Shown: in pieces, positions 1-6,486 of the stretch
Position numbering within the stretch: the stretch's first letter is position 1
Layout of the letters: every line of letters starts with the position of its first letter
DNA from: Candidatus Fermentibacterota bacterium
GTDB lineage: Bacteria; JAFGKV01
Assembly: GCA_030620115.1 (NCBI GenBank)
Contig: JAUXFG010000103.1
Coordinates: 1 to 13,608 of the forward strand
Length of the DNA: 13,608 bases
Direction: 5' to 3'
Notes under the pieces: model-generated
The model's database searches: none
What the model saw: the letters and a program-made list of their open reading frames with translations, nothing else
What the model was told of the DNA's origin: nothing
Made by a program: the position numbers and the translations under genes

Positions 1-25
1 CGAGTTCGTCGAAGCAAGAGAGCAA

Positions 26-204
26 CCCGGACTTCTCACCAACCTCCTACTGCAACGGCTGATCTCGCAGCGCCTGCTTCGTTATGCTTCGTCGGCCGGC
101 CTCGACGTATCGCAGAGGATACGCCTTCGGCCATCCTCGGTCGCAGGGCTTGCAGGCAATGCAACCTCAGCCGTTTCGCGACGAAGGATGCTGAAAAGTC
201 CGGG
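26..204 (+). repeat. MITE-like intergenic repeat, copy R1 (downstream of rpoD)
   Basis: The ends are inverted repeats: CCCGGACTTCTCA at 26-38 and its complement TGAAAAGTCCGGG at 192-204 match at 12 of 13 positions. The inside aligns, in reverse complement, with the repeat at 10626-10870. Shared blocks include TCCTCGGTCGCA (134-145), GGATACGCCTTCGG (117-130) and TTTCGCGACGAA (174-185), in the same order in both copies. No reading frame here looks like a protein. The right end touches the rpoD stop codon, so any rpoD transcript would run into it. The first 25 bases of the window show nothing recognisable. Confidence 0.6.
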
Positions 205-1638
205 TCACTCAGGGGCATTGAGCTTGTTTCGCCTATCCGGATGGCGGAGATTTCTGAGGGCTCCTTCTTCGATTCGTCGGATTCTCTCGCGGTCAAGACC
301 GAGCTTCTCAGCAGTCTCGTCGAGCGTTCGAGGGATGCCATCATCGAAGCCAAATCGCATTCTCACCACGGTCTCTTGCCGTTCGTCCAGCATGGAGAGA
401 GCAGATTCAATCTGTCGAGCCATGAGTACATGGGCCATCTGGTCGTGGGCTTGCGAGTTCCCCTGCAGATCCAGCACATCTCCAAGCGCCATGTCATCGC
501 CTGCACTGCTTGGCTGGTCGAGGCGAAGAGGTTGCCTGGTAATCCGCAGGAGATCGAGCACCCTGTCATGGTCCATGCCCATTTCCTCTGCCAATTCTTC
601 AACCTCTGGCTCCCTCCCGAGCGCATGCATCAGCTCCTGTCTCACCCGATTGAGCTTCCGCAGCTGTTCAGCCAGTGACCGTGTGACACGAAAGGATCTG
701 CCCTGTTCACGGACTGCCTGACTCAGCGCTTGGCGTATCCACCATGTGCCATAGGTTCCGAAGCTCCGGCCCCGCCGAGGATCGAACCTCTTTGCCGCGG
801 CTAGCAAGCCGGCATTCCCTTCCTGAACAAGATCAAGAAACTCCACTCCCCTACCCCGGTATCTTCCTGCGAGCCTTACCACGAGACGGACATATCCTTC
901 CACAAGCCGTCGCCGTGCGTCCTCCAATTGCGCGTAGCCTCGACGGATCATTTCGCGGGGCTGCTCGGCCGATGTCTCAGAAACTGGCGCAGGTTCCCTC
1001 GGACAATCGTCCGAATGATCTTCTGATCGCAAGACACCCAGCGCTACTGTCTCGAACTCACTCATGGTAACACTCGATTGGCTGATCATATGCTCGAGAT
1101 GAGGGATGCTTCTCTCAGCCTCCCTCTCGAACTCTTCAGTGGGGGATTTCTGTTCGCAGGCGGAGACGTAAGATCCGTTGAGTATCTCATGTGAAGCGGA
1201 GAGGGAAGGCTTCTGAGAAAGAAAGGCCATGAGGCTCTCTCTTCCCGATGGCAAGAGAAGAAGACCACGTTTCATGGTGCGAAGCGCCTCTTCCATGTGT
1301 TCGATGATCTTGTTCTCTTCAGCGCCCTTGATTGCCGGGTAGTACTCCATTTCCCTCAGGTAGACTTCCAACGTATTGTGCGAAAGATCAAGAGCCTCTT
1401 GCGACGGCTGCCCACCTCGTTTCCTGTCTGAGACCCGTTTCTGAGGGATATCCCGCTCGGAATCAACCACTGGCACGCCCGCCGACTCAAGCATGGCGAG
1501 GATATTCTCGATGTCTTCAGGACCGGCTGTTTCGTCTCCCAGGGCTGCATCAAGGTCGTCGTACGTCACAAATCCCTGCTCTCTACCCTGCCTGACAAGC
1601 CGCAAGGATTTCTCGCGCCAGGCCTTATCATCGATCAT
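205..1638 (-). CDS. rpoD: RNA polymerase primary sigma factor (sigma-70, RpoD)
   Basis: The 477-residue protein directs RNA polymerase core to promoters. Region 1.1 is recognisable at about residues 12-60 (GREQGFVTYDDLDAAL), region 1.2 at about 84-120 (LEVYLREME), and a low-conservation segment at about 120-235. Region 2 covers about 240-315 (EFLDLVQEGNAGLL, TYGTWWIRQALSQA), region 3 about 318-395, and region 4 about 410-470 (RMRFGFDDG, RERIRRIEEGALRNLRHP). Region 1.1 and the position after dnaG favour the primary sigma factor over an alternative one. Usually conserved stretches are changed: the segment after WWIRQA reads GRSFRVTRSL instead of the common ARTIRIPVHM, and the region 4.2 Gln expected in RIRQIE is Arg. 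The ATG at 1638 has only a weak ribosome binding site. The gene is last in the minus-strand block, 174 bp after dnaG. Confidence 0.93.
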   Translation of the reverse strand: MIDDKAWREKSLRLVRQGREQGFVTYDDLDAALGDETAGPEDIENILAMLESAGVPVVDSERDIPQKRVSDRKRGGQPSQEALDLSHNTLEVYLREMEYYPAIKGAEENKIIEHMEEALRTMKRGLLLLPSGRESLMAFLSQKPSLSASHEILNGSYVSACEQKSPTEEFEREAERSIPHLEHMISQSSVTMSEFETVALGVLRSEDHSDDCPREPAPVSETSAEQPREMIRRGYAQLEDARRRLVEGYVRLVVRLAGRYRGRGVEFLDLVQEGNAGLLAAAKRFDPRRGRSFGTYGTWWIRQALSQAVREQGRSFRVTRSLAEQLRKLNRVRQELMHALGREPEVEELAEEMGMDHDRVLDLLRITRQPLRLDQPSSAGDDMALGDVLDLQGNSQAHDQMAHVLMARQIESALSMLDERQETVVRMRFGFDDGIPRTLDETAEKLGLDRERIRRIEEGALRNLRHPDRRNKLNAPE

Positions 1639-1656
1639 ATCGCACTGTCCAAATAT

Positions 1657-1808
1657 TGCGGGGCTCGCGCAGAAATAACTTCACAGTCCCGCGCAGCACG
1701 CGGGACTGCGCCTCCGGTGGGCACGGCATGCCGTGCCCACCGGAGAGACCAATTCTACAGCAAATTTATGCGCGAAGAATGCAAACTCATCTCTGTGCGA
1801 CCCCCGCA
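1657..1808. repeat. Terminal-inverted-repeat element A1 in the dnaG-rpoD gap
   Basis: The element is about 152 bp and fills almost the whole gap between dnaG and rpoD. Its 29-bp ends (1657-1685 and 1780-1808) are inverted copies matching at 22 of 29 positions, sharing TGCGGGG, TCGC and CAGA. Inside are a hairpin at 1684-1708 (stem CAGTCCCGCG) and a perfect 34-bp palindrome at 1712-1745 centred on GCATGC. The ends and the segment at about 1745-1790 are similar to element A2 at 3610-3845, and the ends are similar to A3 at 6237-6460. It has no coding capacity. No U-run follows either hairpin on the minus strand, so a standard terminator is not supported. Confidence 0.6.
1712..1745. repeat. Perfect 34-bp palindrome
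   Basis: The half-site CTCCGGTGGGCACGGCA is followed directly by its exact reverse complement, with the centre between 1728 and 1729. As RNA it would form a long GC-rich hairpin in the dnaG-rpoD spacer. The 13-mer CCGGTGGGCACGG recurs at about 3753-3765 in the next gap, beside another palindrome. It lies inside element A1. Confidence 0.8.
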
Positions 1809-1812
1809 TGAT

Positions 1813-3561
1813 TCAATTCCCACGCCTGACAGAAGGCTTGAGTCCCTCTGCCAGAGCACTCATCTCCTGGATCTGGGCAGAGATGTCCCTTACCTTTTCC
1901 GTATCACCGATTCTCTCGGCCTCTCGCATGTCTTCTCGAAGAGTACGCAATAGTCTGCCGAGATGTTCCAGTCTCGCACGAGCAATCAGGAGCTCCAAAG
2001 GCGCCAGGGGTCTCTCGCTCAGGAAGAACGCCGCGGCGAGCTGCCTGAGCGACTCATCCTCCATCTTGGTCAACAGGTCATTGCCATGTGCCTGTCCAGC
2101 ATAGGCCTTCATCCACGAATACAAGGCTCTGAGCCCTTCATCCGCGAAGTCGTCAGCGGATATCTCTTCGAAAACATCCTCTCTGCTGAGCGGGCGCATG
2201 AGGAGATATCTGCAGAGCTGCTCCTCCCATGCGAGCCCACGGTGCTCAGCAACACCCGTCTGCGGAATCGATGACTTGTCCATCTTCCGTGTGGGCGTCC
2301 GCACCAGACCGAGGACTGCCGCGGTGCTGTACCCAAAGGCCCGTGCGAGCTCCTCCGCGGCATCTTCTTTCAACAGAGGGTCGGGAATCGACGAAAGCAC
2401 GGGCAGCAGCGCGCGGACGGCTTTTCTGGATTGGCCCCCCACCTCATGACGTACCCGCTCTATCAGGAACAGCATAGGGGGCTTCGCCATCTCGATGATC
2501 GAGTGGAGTGCATCCGGTCCGCGGTGATCCAACAAGGAGTCTGGATCCTCACCCTCAGGAAGTTGCCCTACGCGAGCCAAGACACCCCCTTGGAGAAACA
2601 TCCTCACCGCTCGCTCGCTCGCGACCTGGCCCGGGTGATCTCCATCAAAGAGAAGGATCACTTCCGGTACCCGCCTTCGGATCATTTCCACTTGCTCGGA
2701 TGAAAGAGCCGTTCCGCTGACGCACAGACTCTCGCTGAAGCCGTTCTGGTGTGCCTGAATGACGTCGAGATACCCTTCCATGAGGAGGGCCCGGCCTCGT
2801 TCCTTGATCGCCTTGCGCGCCTGATGGAAGCCATAGATGAATCGTGCCTTCTTGTACGTCAGAGTTTCAGGGGAGTTCACGTATTTCGCCGGATCATCGC
2901 TTCCCGGGAGAACCCTTCCCGCAAATCCAAGGATCTCTCCCGCAGGGCTTTGGAGGGCGAAAAGCAGCCTGTTTCGAAATCGATCGACATATCCTGATCC
3001 ATCTTTTCGCTTGAGTACAAGGCCGGCCTCCAGAAGCCGTCCAAGGGGCATATTCTCTTCTGTTGCCTTCGAGACCAAGAAATCCCATCGATCGGGCGCA
3101 TAACCTAACTTGAACTGCTCTATGCTCTGCGTAGATATCTTCCGTTGCCCCAAGTATTCCATGGCCACTTTTGACGAGCCTGTCCCCTTCAGCAACATTC
3201 CGTGGAAGATCTCGTTGGCCCATGCGTTGATGGATAGGATATCAGTGCCTCGATCGCCACCTGAGAGGGCCGGAAGGGGAATCCCGGCGCGCAGGGCGAG
3301 CTGTTTCACCGCCTCGGGGAACGAGATGCTTTCGATCTCTATGAGGAAATTGAAGACATTGCCGCCCCTGTGGCATCCATAGCAGTAGTAGAGGCCGTTG
3401 TCGGAGGAGACGGTAAAAGAGGGGGTCTTTTCCTTGTGGAAGGGGCAGAGACCCTTGAGGCGCTTTCCGGAAGGTTTCAGTGAGACATAGTCTGATATGA
3501 CATCCGCAATGTCGGTAGCCTGGCGTACTGTCTCGAGAAACTCGTCAGAGTATCGATGCAT
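1813..3561 (-). CDS. dnaG: DNA primase DnaG
   Basis: DnaG makes the RNA primers for chromosomal replication and works with the replicative helicase at the fork. At 582 residues it is of normal family length. The N-terminal CHC2 zinc-binding domain has Cys39 and His42 (CPFHKEKTPSF) and Cys60 and Cys63 (YYCYGCHRGGNVF). The catalytic core holds the TOPRIM motif EGYLDV (Glu262) and the acidic DGD triad residues at 306-308 (LLFDGDHPG). The helicase-interacting C-terminal region (about 420-582) is weakly conserved, as is usual. The ATG at 3561 is preceded by a G-rich stretch that may serve as a weak ribosome binding site. The gene sits between rpsU and rpoD, the classic macromolecular-synthesis order, but with 321-bp and 174-bp gaps filled by repeats. 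Confidence 0.96.
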   Translation of the reverse strand: MHRYSDEFLETVRQATDIADVISDYVSLKPSGKRLKGLCPFHKEKTPSFTVSSDNGLYYCYGCHRGGNVFNFLIEIESISFPEAVKQLALRAGIPLPALSGGDRGTDILSINAWANEIFHGMLLKGTGSSKVAMEYLGQRKISTQSIEQFKLGYAPDRWDFLVSKATEENMPLGRLLEAGLVLKRKDGSGYVDRFRNRLLFALQSPAGEILGFAGRVLPGSDDPAKYVNSPETLTYKKARFIYGFHQARKAIKERGRALLMEGYLDVIQAHQNGFSESLCVSGTALSSEQVEMIRRRVPEVILLFDGDHPGQVASERAVRMFLQGGVLARVGQLPEGEDPDSLLDHRGPDALHSIIEMAKPPMLFLIERVRHEVGGQSRKAVRALLPVLSSIPDPLLKEDAAEELARAFGYSTAAVLGLVRTPTRKMDKSSIPQTGVAEHRGLAWEEQLCRYLLMRPLSREDVFEEISADDFADEGLRALYSWMKAYAGQAHGNDLLTKMEDESLRQLAAAFFLSERPLAPLELLIARARLEHLGRLLRTLREDMREAERIGDTEKVRDISAQIQEMSALAEGLKPSVRRGN

Positions 3562-3654
3562 CCAGTGCCCCCAGTGCTGGCATCACAGCCTCTCAGCGCA
3601 AGAAATCCTTAGGGTTCGCGCAGAAATAATTTCACATTCTTGCATCCCATCTTC

Positions 3655-3684
3655 GTCCCGCACCCAAAGCCTTGGGTGCGGGAC
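3655..3684. repeat. Hairpin with 13-bp perfect stem
   Basis: GTCCCGCACCCAA and its exact complement enclose the loop AGCC. No T-run follows on either strand, so a Rho-independent terminator is not supported. It belongs to element A2 and occupies the same relative place as the hairpin at 1684-1708 in element A1. Confidence 0.75.
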
Positions 3685-3764
3685 GACGCCCCCCGTCTAC
3701 GCCAAGGCTTCCGTCTATGTATGACAACGCCGTAACAAGTCGCCGAGGCAGGCCGGTGGGCACG

Positions 3765-3782
3765 GTCCGCCAGCTGGCGGAC
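3765..3782. repeat. 18-bp perfect palindrome
   Basis: GTCCGCCAGCTGGCGGAC is its own reverse complement. It is preceded by GTGGGCACG, as is the palindrome in element A1, and followed by GCCCCTAC. This suggests two variants of one palindromic insertion module inside related elements. Confidence 0.75.
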
Positions 3783-3844
3783 GCCCCTACAGGGGGGAGA
3801 CGAAATCTGCGGCAAATATGTGCGCCATAACTGCGAATTTTCGA

Positions 3845-3876
3845 TGAACGCTGAAACCTCTGAACCCGTGAACGGT
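3845..3876 (+). repeat. Array of four degenerate octamers (TGAAC type)
   Basis: The units TGAACGCT, GAAACCTC, TGAACCCG and TGAACGGT follow each other with an exact 8-bp period and end seven bases before the rpsU stop codon. The last part, GAACCCGTGAACGGTTA, recurs with one change at 10567-10583. Similar arrays lie at 4176-4258 and 10543-10582. Confidence 0.6.
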
Positions 3877-3882
3877 TACAAT

Positions 3883-4077
3883 TTATCTATGCTGTTGTTG
3901 CTGCTGCCTCATCTTTCTGCGGGCGGCATACAACTTCCTCTTGCGACGGACGCTGGGCTTCTCGAAATGTTGGTGCCTGCGAAGATCAGAAAGAACCCCC
4001 GCCTTCTCGCACTTCTTCTTGAACCGCTTCAAAGCACTCTCAAATGATTCGCTCTCCTTTACGCGAACAGCTGGCAT
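3883..4077 (-). CDS. rpsU: 30S ribosomal protein S21
   Basis: The 64-residue basic protein matches the S21 family throughout: it opens with [20 protein letters not shown], continues with [15 protein letters not shown] and [11 protein letters not shown], and ends in an Arg/Lys-rich tail. S21 sits on the 30S platform near the 3' end of 16S rRNA and helps initiation. An in-frame ATG exists at 4113, but the ATG at 4077 is chosen because GGGAGAG lies five bases upstream and homology starts there. The C-terminus is odd: five glutamines precede the final His-Arg, where basic residues are more usual. The gene is separated by 213 bp from rsmE and 321 bp from dnaG, with octamer arrays in both gaps. Confidence 0.95.
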   Translation of the reverse strand: MPAVRVKESESFESALKRFKKKCEKAGVLSDLRRHQHFEKPSVRRKRKLYAARRKMRQQQQQHR

Positions 4078-4175
4078 ACGATCTCTCCCTTCAAGATCAA
4101 AATGGTATTGCATTGGCGCGGCGATGTTGGCCGCTCAAGCTAGGAATTCGCATCTCTCTGTCAACTCACTCGGAT

Positions 4176-4258
4176 GGTTAGGGCTCGCGGGTTCAAAGGC
4201 TCAGGGTTCTGGGTTAGTGAAGGTTAGCAGGAAAGGCAACGCTGAACCTGTGAACGCC
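4176..4258. repeat. Octamer arrays in both orientations in the rsmE-rpsU gap
   Basis: From 4176 to 4231 the sequence reads as seven 8-bp steps of the reverse-complement type (GGTTAGGG, CTCGCGGG, TTCAAAGG, CTCAGGGT, TCTGGGTT, AGTGAAGG, TTAGCAGG). At 4243-4258 two forward units follow (TGAACCTG, TGAACGCC). The 15-mer CCTTTGAACCCGCGA, read on the minus strand here, is identical to part of the array at 10543-10582. Apart from the rpsU ribosome binding site I see nothing else in the 213-bp gap. Confidence 0.55.
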
Positions 4259-4290
4259 TATGCAATATGCGGGATAGGATGGTCAGTTCA

Positions 4291-4971
4291 TCAGCCCAGG
4301 AGAAGGATGACCGCGCCTGCAAGTACTGCGGTCTCACTCCTGAGGGTAAGTGGGCCCAGCCATAAGCGGGAGAATCCCTCATCTTGCAGGATCTTGAGTT
4401 CCTCGTTGCCCCATCCCCCCTCCGGACCCACCAGGAACAAGCCTGATCCAGCGCCATGATCCCATCGTGGTCTCCGCATGTCTTGTGCCATAAGATCCGC
4501 AACAACCTTGAATCCGATCTCTCTCGATGCAGCAATGAATCTATCCCAGCTCATGACGCCGGTCACTTCGGGTACCGAAGTTCTTCCGCACTGGAGTACC
4601 GCACTCTCGATAATATGCCTCCACCTCCTCATTCGTTTCTCGTAACTGTGCACGAGTCGTCTGTCAGCACACTTATCCGTGGCAACAATCCACCAGGAGG
4701 CAACGCCGAGCTCTGTTCCCTTCTCGATGACGAAATCGAGGTGTGCAGATCGTTTGATCAAAGGCAAGGCCACGGTGAGATCTCGAGCATTCCGGAGTGG
4801 TCTTGCTTCGGAGACTGCCATGACTTCCATCTGAAGATGATGGACCCGATCATCGATGAGCTTCATTTCCGCCCACGCTCCACTGGGGAGCAGCGCGCGA
4901 ACTTGGGCGCCCAGTCCAAGTCGCAAAACCCGCAGAAGGCGATGTTGGTCGCGCATAGAAGGGGCGACCAA
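4291..4971 (-). CDS. rsmE: 16S rRNA (uracil(1498)-N3)-methyltransferase RsmE
   Basis: RsmE methylates N3 of U1498 in 16S rRNA of the 30S subunit, using SAM, through a SPOUT (trefoil-knot) domain. From the TTG at 4971 (226 residues) the visible motifs are IEKGTELGV (82-90), a Q-C-G-R stretch after E-S-A-V (122-130), GPEGGW (182-187) and LGPLTLRSETA (205-215), the last two being the knot and SAM site. The N-terminal PUA-like part has the VLRL-x-L-G-A signature. TTG is the only standard start before that signature apart from an internal ATG at 4956. However, family-like sequence continues upstream in frame (H-R-R-F-P) to an ATA at 5028 that overlaps the dnaJ stop, so the real protein may be 245 residues. 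It follows dnaJ directly, as in many HrcA-type heat-shock operons. Confidence 0.92.
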   Translation of the reverse strand: MVAPSMRDQHRLLRVLRLGLGAQVRALLPSGAWAEMKLIDDRVHHLQMEVMAVSEARPLRNARDLTVALPLIKRSAHLDFVIEKGTELGVASWWIVATDKCADRRLVHSYEKRMRRWRHIIESAVLQCGRTSVPEVTGVMSWDRFIAASREIGFKVVADLMAQDMRRPRWDHGAGSGLFLVGPEGGWGNEELKILQDEGFSRLWLGPLTLRSETAVLAGAVILLLG

Positions 4972-5024
4972 CTCCCCGGCGTGGACTTCCCTGGAGAGCA
5001 GGATGGCAGGGAACCTTCTGTGAC

Positions 5025-6167
5025 CTATGGGCGCATTCCCCCTTCTTTTCGAGACAGGAGCTGGGATGGAGGCTCAAGCGCGGGATTTTCCCTCATGGCT
5101 TCGAGCTCTTTCCGATCGTGCCGCGAGATGGTCGGCGGCACCCAAACCACGACTTGTACGAGCTGATCTCCTTGAATGGAACTGCTCAGATGCGGCAGAC
5201 CCTTGCCACGCATCCGAAAAATCTTGCCTGATGGAGTTCCGGCAGGGATTTTTATTCTTGACTTGCCTATGAGAGTCGGGACTTCAATTTCGCCTCCCAG
5301 AACAGCCGTGGGAAAACTCATCGAAAGCCGACAGAATACATTGTCTCCTTGACGCTCGAAGAATGGGTCCTCCTTTTCCACGATGAGGACAAAGACATCA
5401 CCATTTGGTCCTCCTCGTATTCCGGCATGTCCCTGGGATCTTAACGTGAGGTAGTTCCCTGTGGCGACACCAGGCGGGATCTTTACCGAGATCGTGGTTT
5501 CGACCTCGTTTCTGCCGCTGCCCCTACACGCCACACACCGCGCTCTCACAATTCTCCCTTCTCCGCCGCATGCAGGGCAGGTGACGACTCGCATGACTTG
5601 CCCGAACAACGAAGACGAAACGCGCTTCACTCTCCCGGTGCCGGCACATTGAGAACATACCACTGGAGAAGTCCCCGCCTTGGCGCCTGACCCACCACAG
5701 GCATCACAGGTGTGCAGCCTTTTCAGTTTGATGGTCCTCTGAATCCCCGTCGCGATCTCGCGAAGCGTAAGGGGAAGCTTGATCTGCAGGTCTTCTCCCT
5801 TGCGAGGACCATGGGCAGAGCCGGCCCGCTCTTCTCCAAATAAGTCACCAAAACCAAAGCCCGCTCCAAAATCCCTCAGGAAGGACTGCAACGCGTCGGA
5901 GAGATCGAACCCGGCAAACCCGCCACCCCGTTGAGCGGCCCTGAGACCATCGTGCCCAAACCGGTCATAGCGGGATCGCTTTTCCGGATCCTTTAGTACC
6001 TCGTATGCCTCAGCAACCTCCTTGAATTGCTCTTCAGCGGCCTTGTCACCCGGATTACGGTCAGGATGATACTTGAGGGCGAGTTTTCGATAGGCCTTTT
6101 TGATCTCATCTTCGCCGGTCTCGCGACCAACATTGAGTATTTCATAGTAGTCTCTCTTCTGTGCCAC
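5025..6167 (-). CDS. dnaJ: Molecular chaperone DnaJ (Hsp40)
   Basis: DnaJ delivers unfolded substrates to DnaK and stimulates its ATPase. The 380-residue protein has the full type I layout. It comprises a J domain at 5-72 with the HPD motif at 34-36, a Gly/Phe-rich region at about 80-112, a zinc region with four CxxCxGxG repeats (Cys154/157, 171/174, 197/200, 211/214), and the C-terminal substrate-binding and dimerisation domains. The start is GTG at 6167, preceded by GGAGGAG four bases or so upstream. It is 319 bp from dnaK, a long gap for this pair, and the gap contains element A3. Its stop TAG overlaps the possible ATA start of rsmE as ATAG. Confidence 0.97.
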   Translation of the reverse strand: MAQKRDYYEILNVGRETGEDEIKKAYRKLALKYHPDRNPGDKAAEEQFKEVAEAYEVLKDPEKRSRYDRFGHDGLRAAQRGGGFAGFDLSDALQSFLRDFGAGFGFGDLFGEERAGSAHGPRKGEDLQIKLPLTLREIATGIQRTIKLKRLHTCDACGGSGAKAGTSPVVCSQCAGTGRVKRVSSSLFGQVMRVVTCPACGGEGRIVRARCVACRGSGRNEVETTISVKIPPGVATGNYLTLRSQGHAGIRGGPNGDVFVLIVEKEDPFFERQGDNVFCRLSMSFPTAVLGGEIEVPTLIGKSRIKIPAGTPSGKIFRMRGKGLPHLSSSIQGDQLVQVVVWVPPTISRHDRKELEAMRENPALEPPSQLLSRKEGGMRP

Positions 6168-6236
6168 TACTCCTCCATTCCTTCATAGAAAGATCAGCCG
6201 GCAGAGACCGCTGAGTCTGCGCGGTCTTCCGTCTAT

Positions 6237-6460
6237 GGTTTGCGTAGAAATGAGTTCGCAGTCTTGACGCACAGAGAGGCGTAGTCCTTGAAACGATCTT
6301 CGTCGCAGACCGGCGGATTTCGCGATGCTGATCGCTAGTTTCTGGATGCCGGCGGGACCCTTGATTCGTCATTTCTTTCCAGCATCAAGCATTCAGCAAC
6401 TGCCATCAGAAATGGTTCAAAGACGGGATGTCAAGATGTGAAGCTATTCCTGTGCGAACC
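6237..6460. repeat. Terminal-inverted-repeat element A3 in the dnaK-dnaJ gap
   Basis: The left end (GGTTTGCGTAGAAATGAGTT, 6237-6256, continuing to TTGAC) and the complement of the right end (GGTTCGCACAGGAATAGCTT, continuing to TTGAC, 6430-6460) are inverted copies at roughly 70 percent. Both resemble the ends of A1 and A2. The interior does not resemble theirs. The 319-bp gap 6168-6486 otherwise holds the dnaJ ribosome binding site, a small hairpin near 6208-6228 (stem GACCGC) and a possible promoter. I see no gene. Confidence 0.5.
6405..6434 (-). promoter_or_regulatory. Possible sigma-70 promoter for dnaJ
   Basis: On the minus strand a perfect TTGACA (6434-6429) is followed after 18 bp by TCTGAT (6410-6405), which matches TATAAT at four of six positions. 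It lies inside the right end of element A3, roughly 230 bases upstream of the dnaJ start. Only sequence resemblance supports it. Confidence 0.25.
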
Positions 6461-6486
6461 ATCAGAGTCGCGGCTCGTCATCACAC

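Larger units (their letters stand above)
3610..3845. repeat. Terminal-inverted-repeat element A2 in the rpsU-dnaG gap
   Basis: The left end (AGGGTTCGCGCAGAAATAAT, 3611-3630) closely matches the left end of A1 (1661-1680). The right part (about 3797-3840, GCAAATATGTGCGCC) matches the right part of A1 (GCAAATTTATGCGCG). Inside are a 30-bp hairpin at 3655-3684 (13-bp stem GTCCCGCACCCAA, loop AGCC), the motif CTTCCGTCTATG shared with the region just left of A3, and an 18-bp perfect palindrome at 3765-3782. Together with the octamer array at 3845-3876 it accounts for nearly all of the 321-bp gap 3562-3882. I see no gene there. Confidence 0.55.

Noticed and set aside
36-353. Minus-strand open frame of 105 codons at the rpoD end
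   Set aside because: It overlaps the rpoD 3' end in another frame and then crosses repeat R1; the composition is low-complexity Ser/Arg/Ala and no family pattern is visible.
188-721. Long plus-strand open frame opposite rpoD
   Set aside because: Its Ser/Arg-rich translation is a mirror of the strongly recognised sigma factor and shows no motif of its own.
1684-1745. Rho-independent terminators from the strong hairpins between dnaG and rpoD (likewise 3655-3684)
   Set aside because: No U-run follows the stems on either strand, and they are parts of dispersed repeat elements.
4078-4113. Upstream ATG at 4113 for rpsU
   Set aside because: S21 homology begins at MPAVRV, and the good GGGAGAG site precedes the ATG at 4077.
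3845-4258. CRISPR array
   Set aside because: The repeats are degenerate octamers with no unique spacers, and there are no cas genes in the window.
4456-5166. Plus-strand frame of 236 codons opposite rsmE and the dnaJ end
   Set aside because: It spans two convincing genes on the other strand, has no family pattern, and is explained as an antisense shadow.
6142-6372. Minus-strand 76-codon frame upstream of dnaJ
   Set aside because: It overlaps the dnaJ start in another frame and covers element A3; no ribosome binding site or family resemblance.
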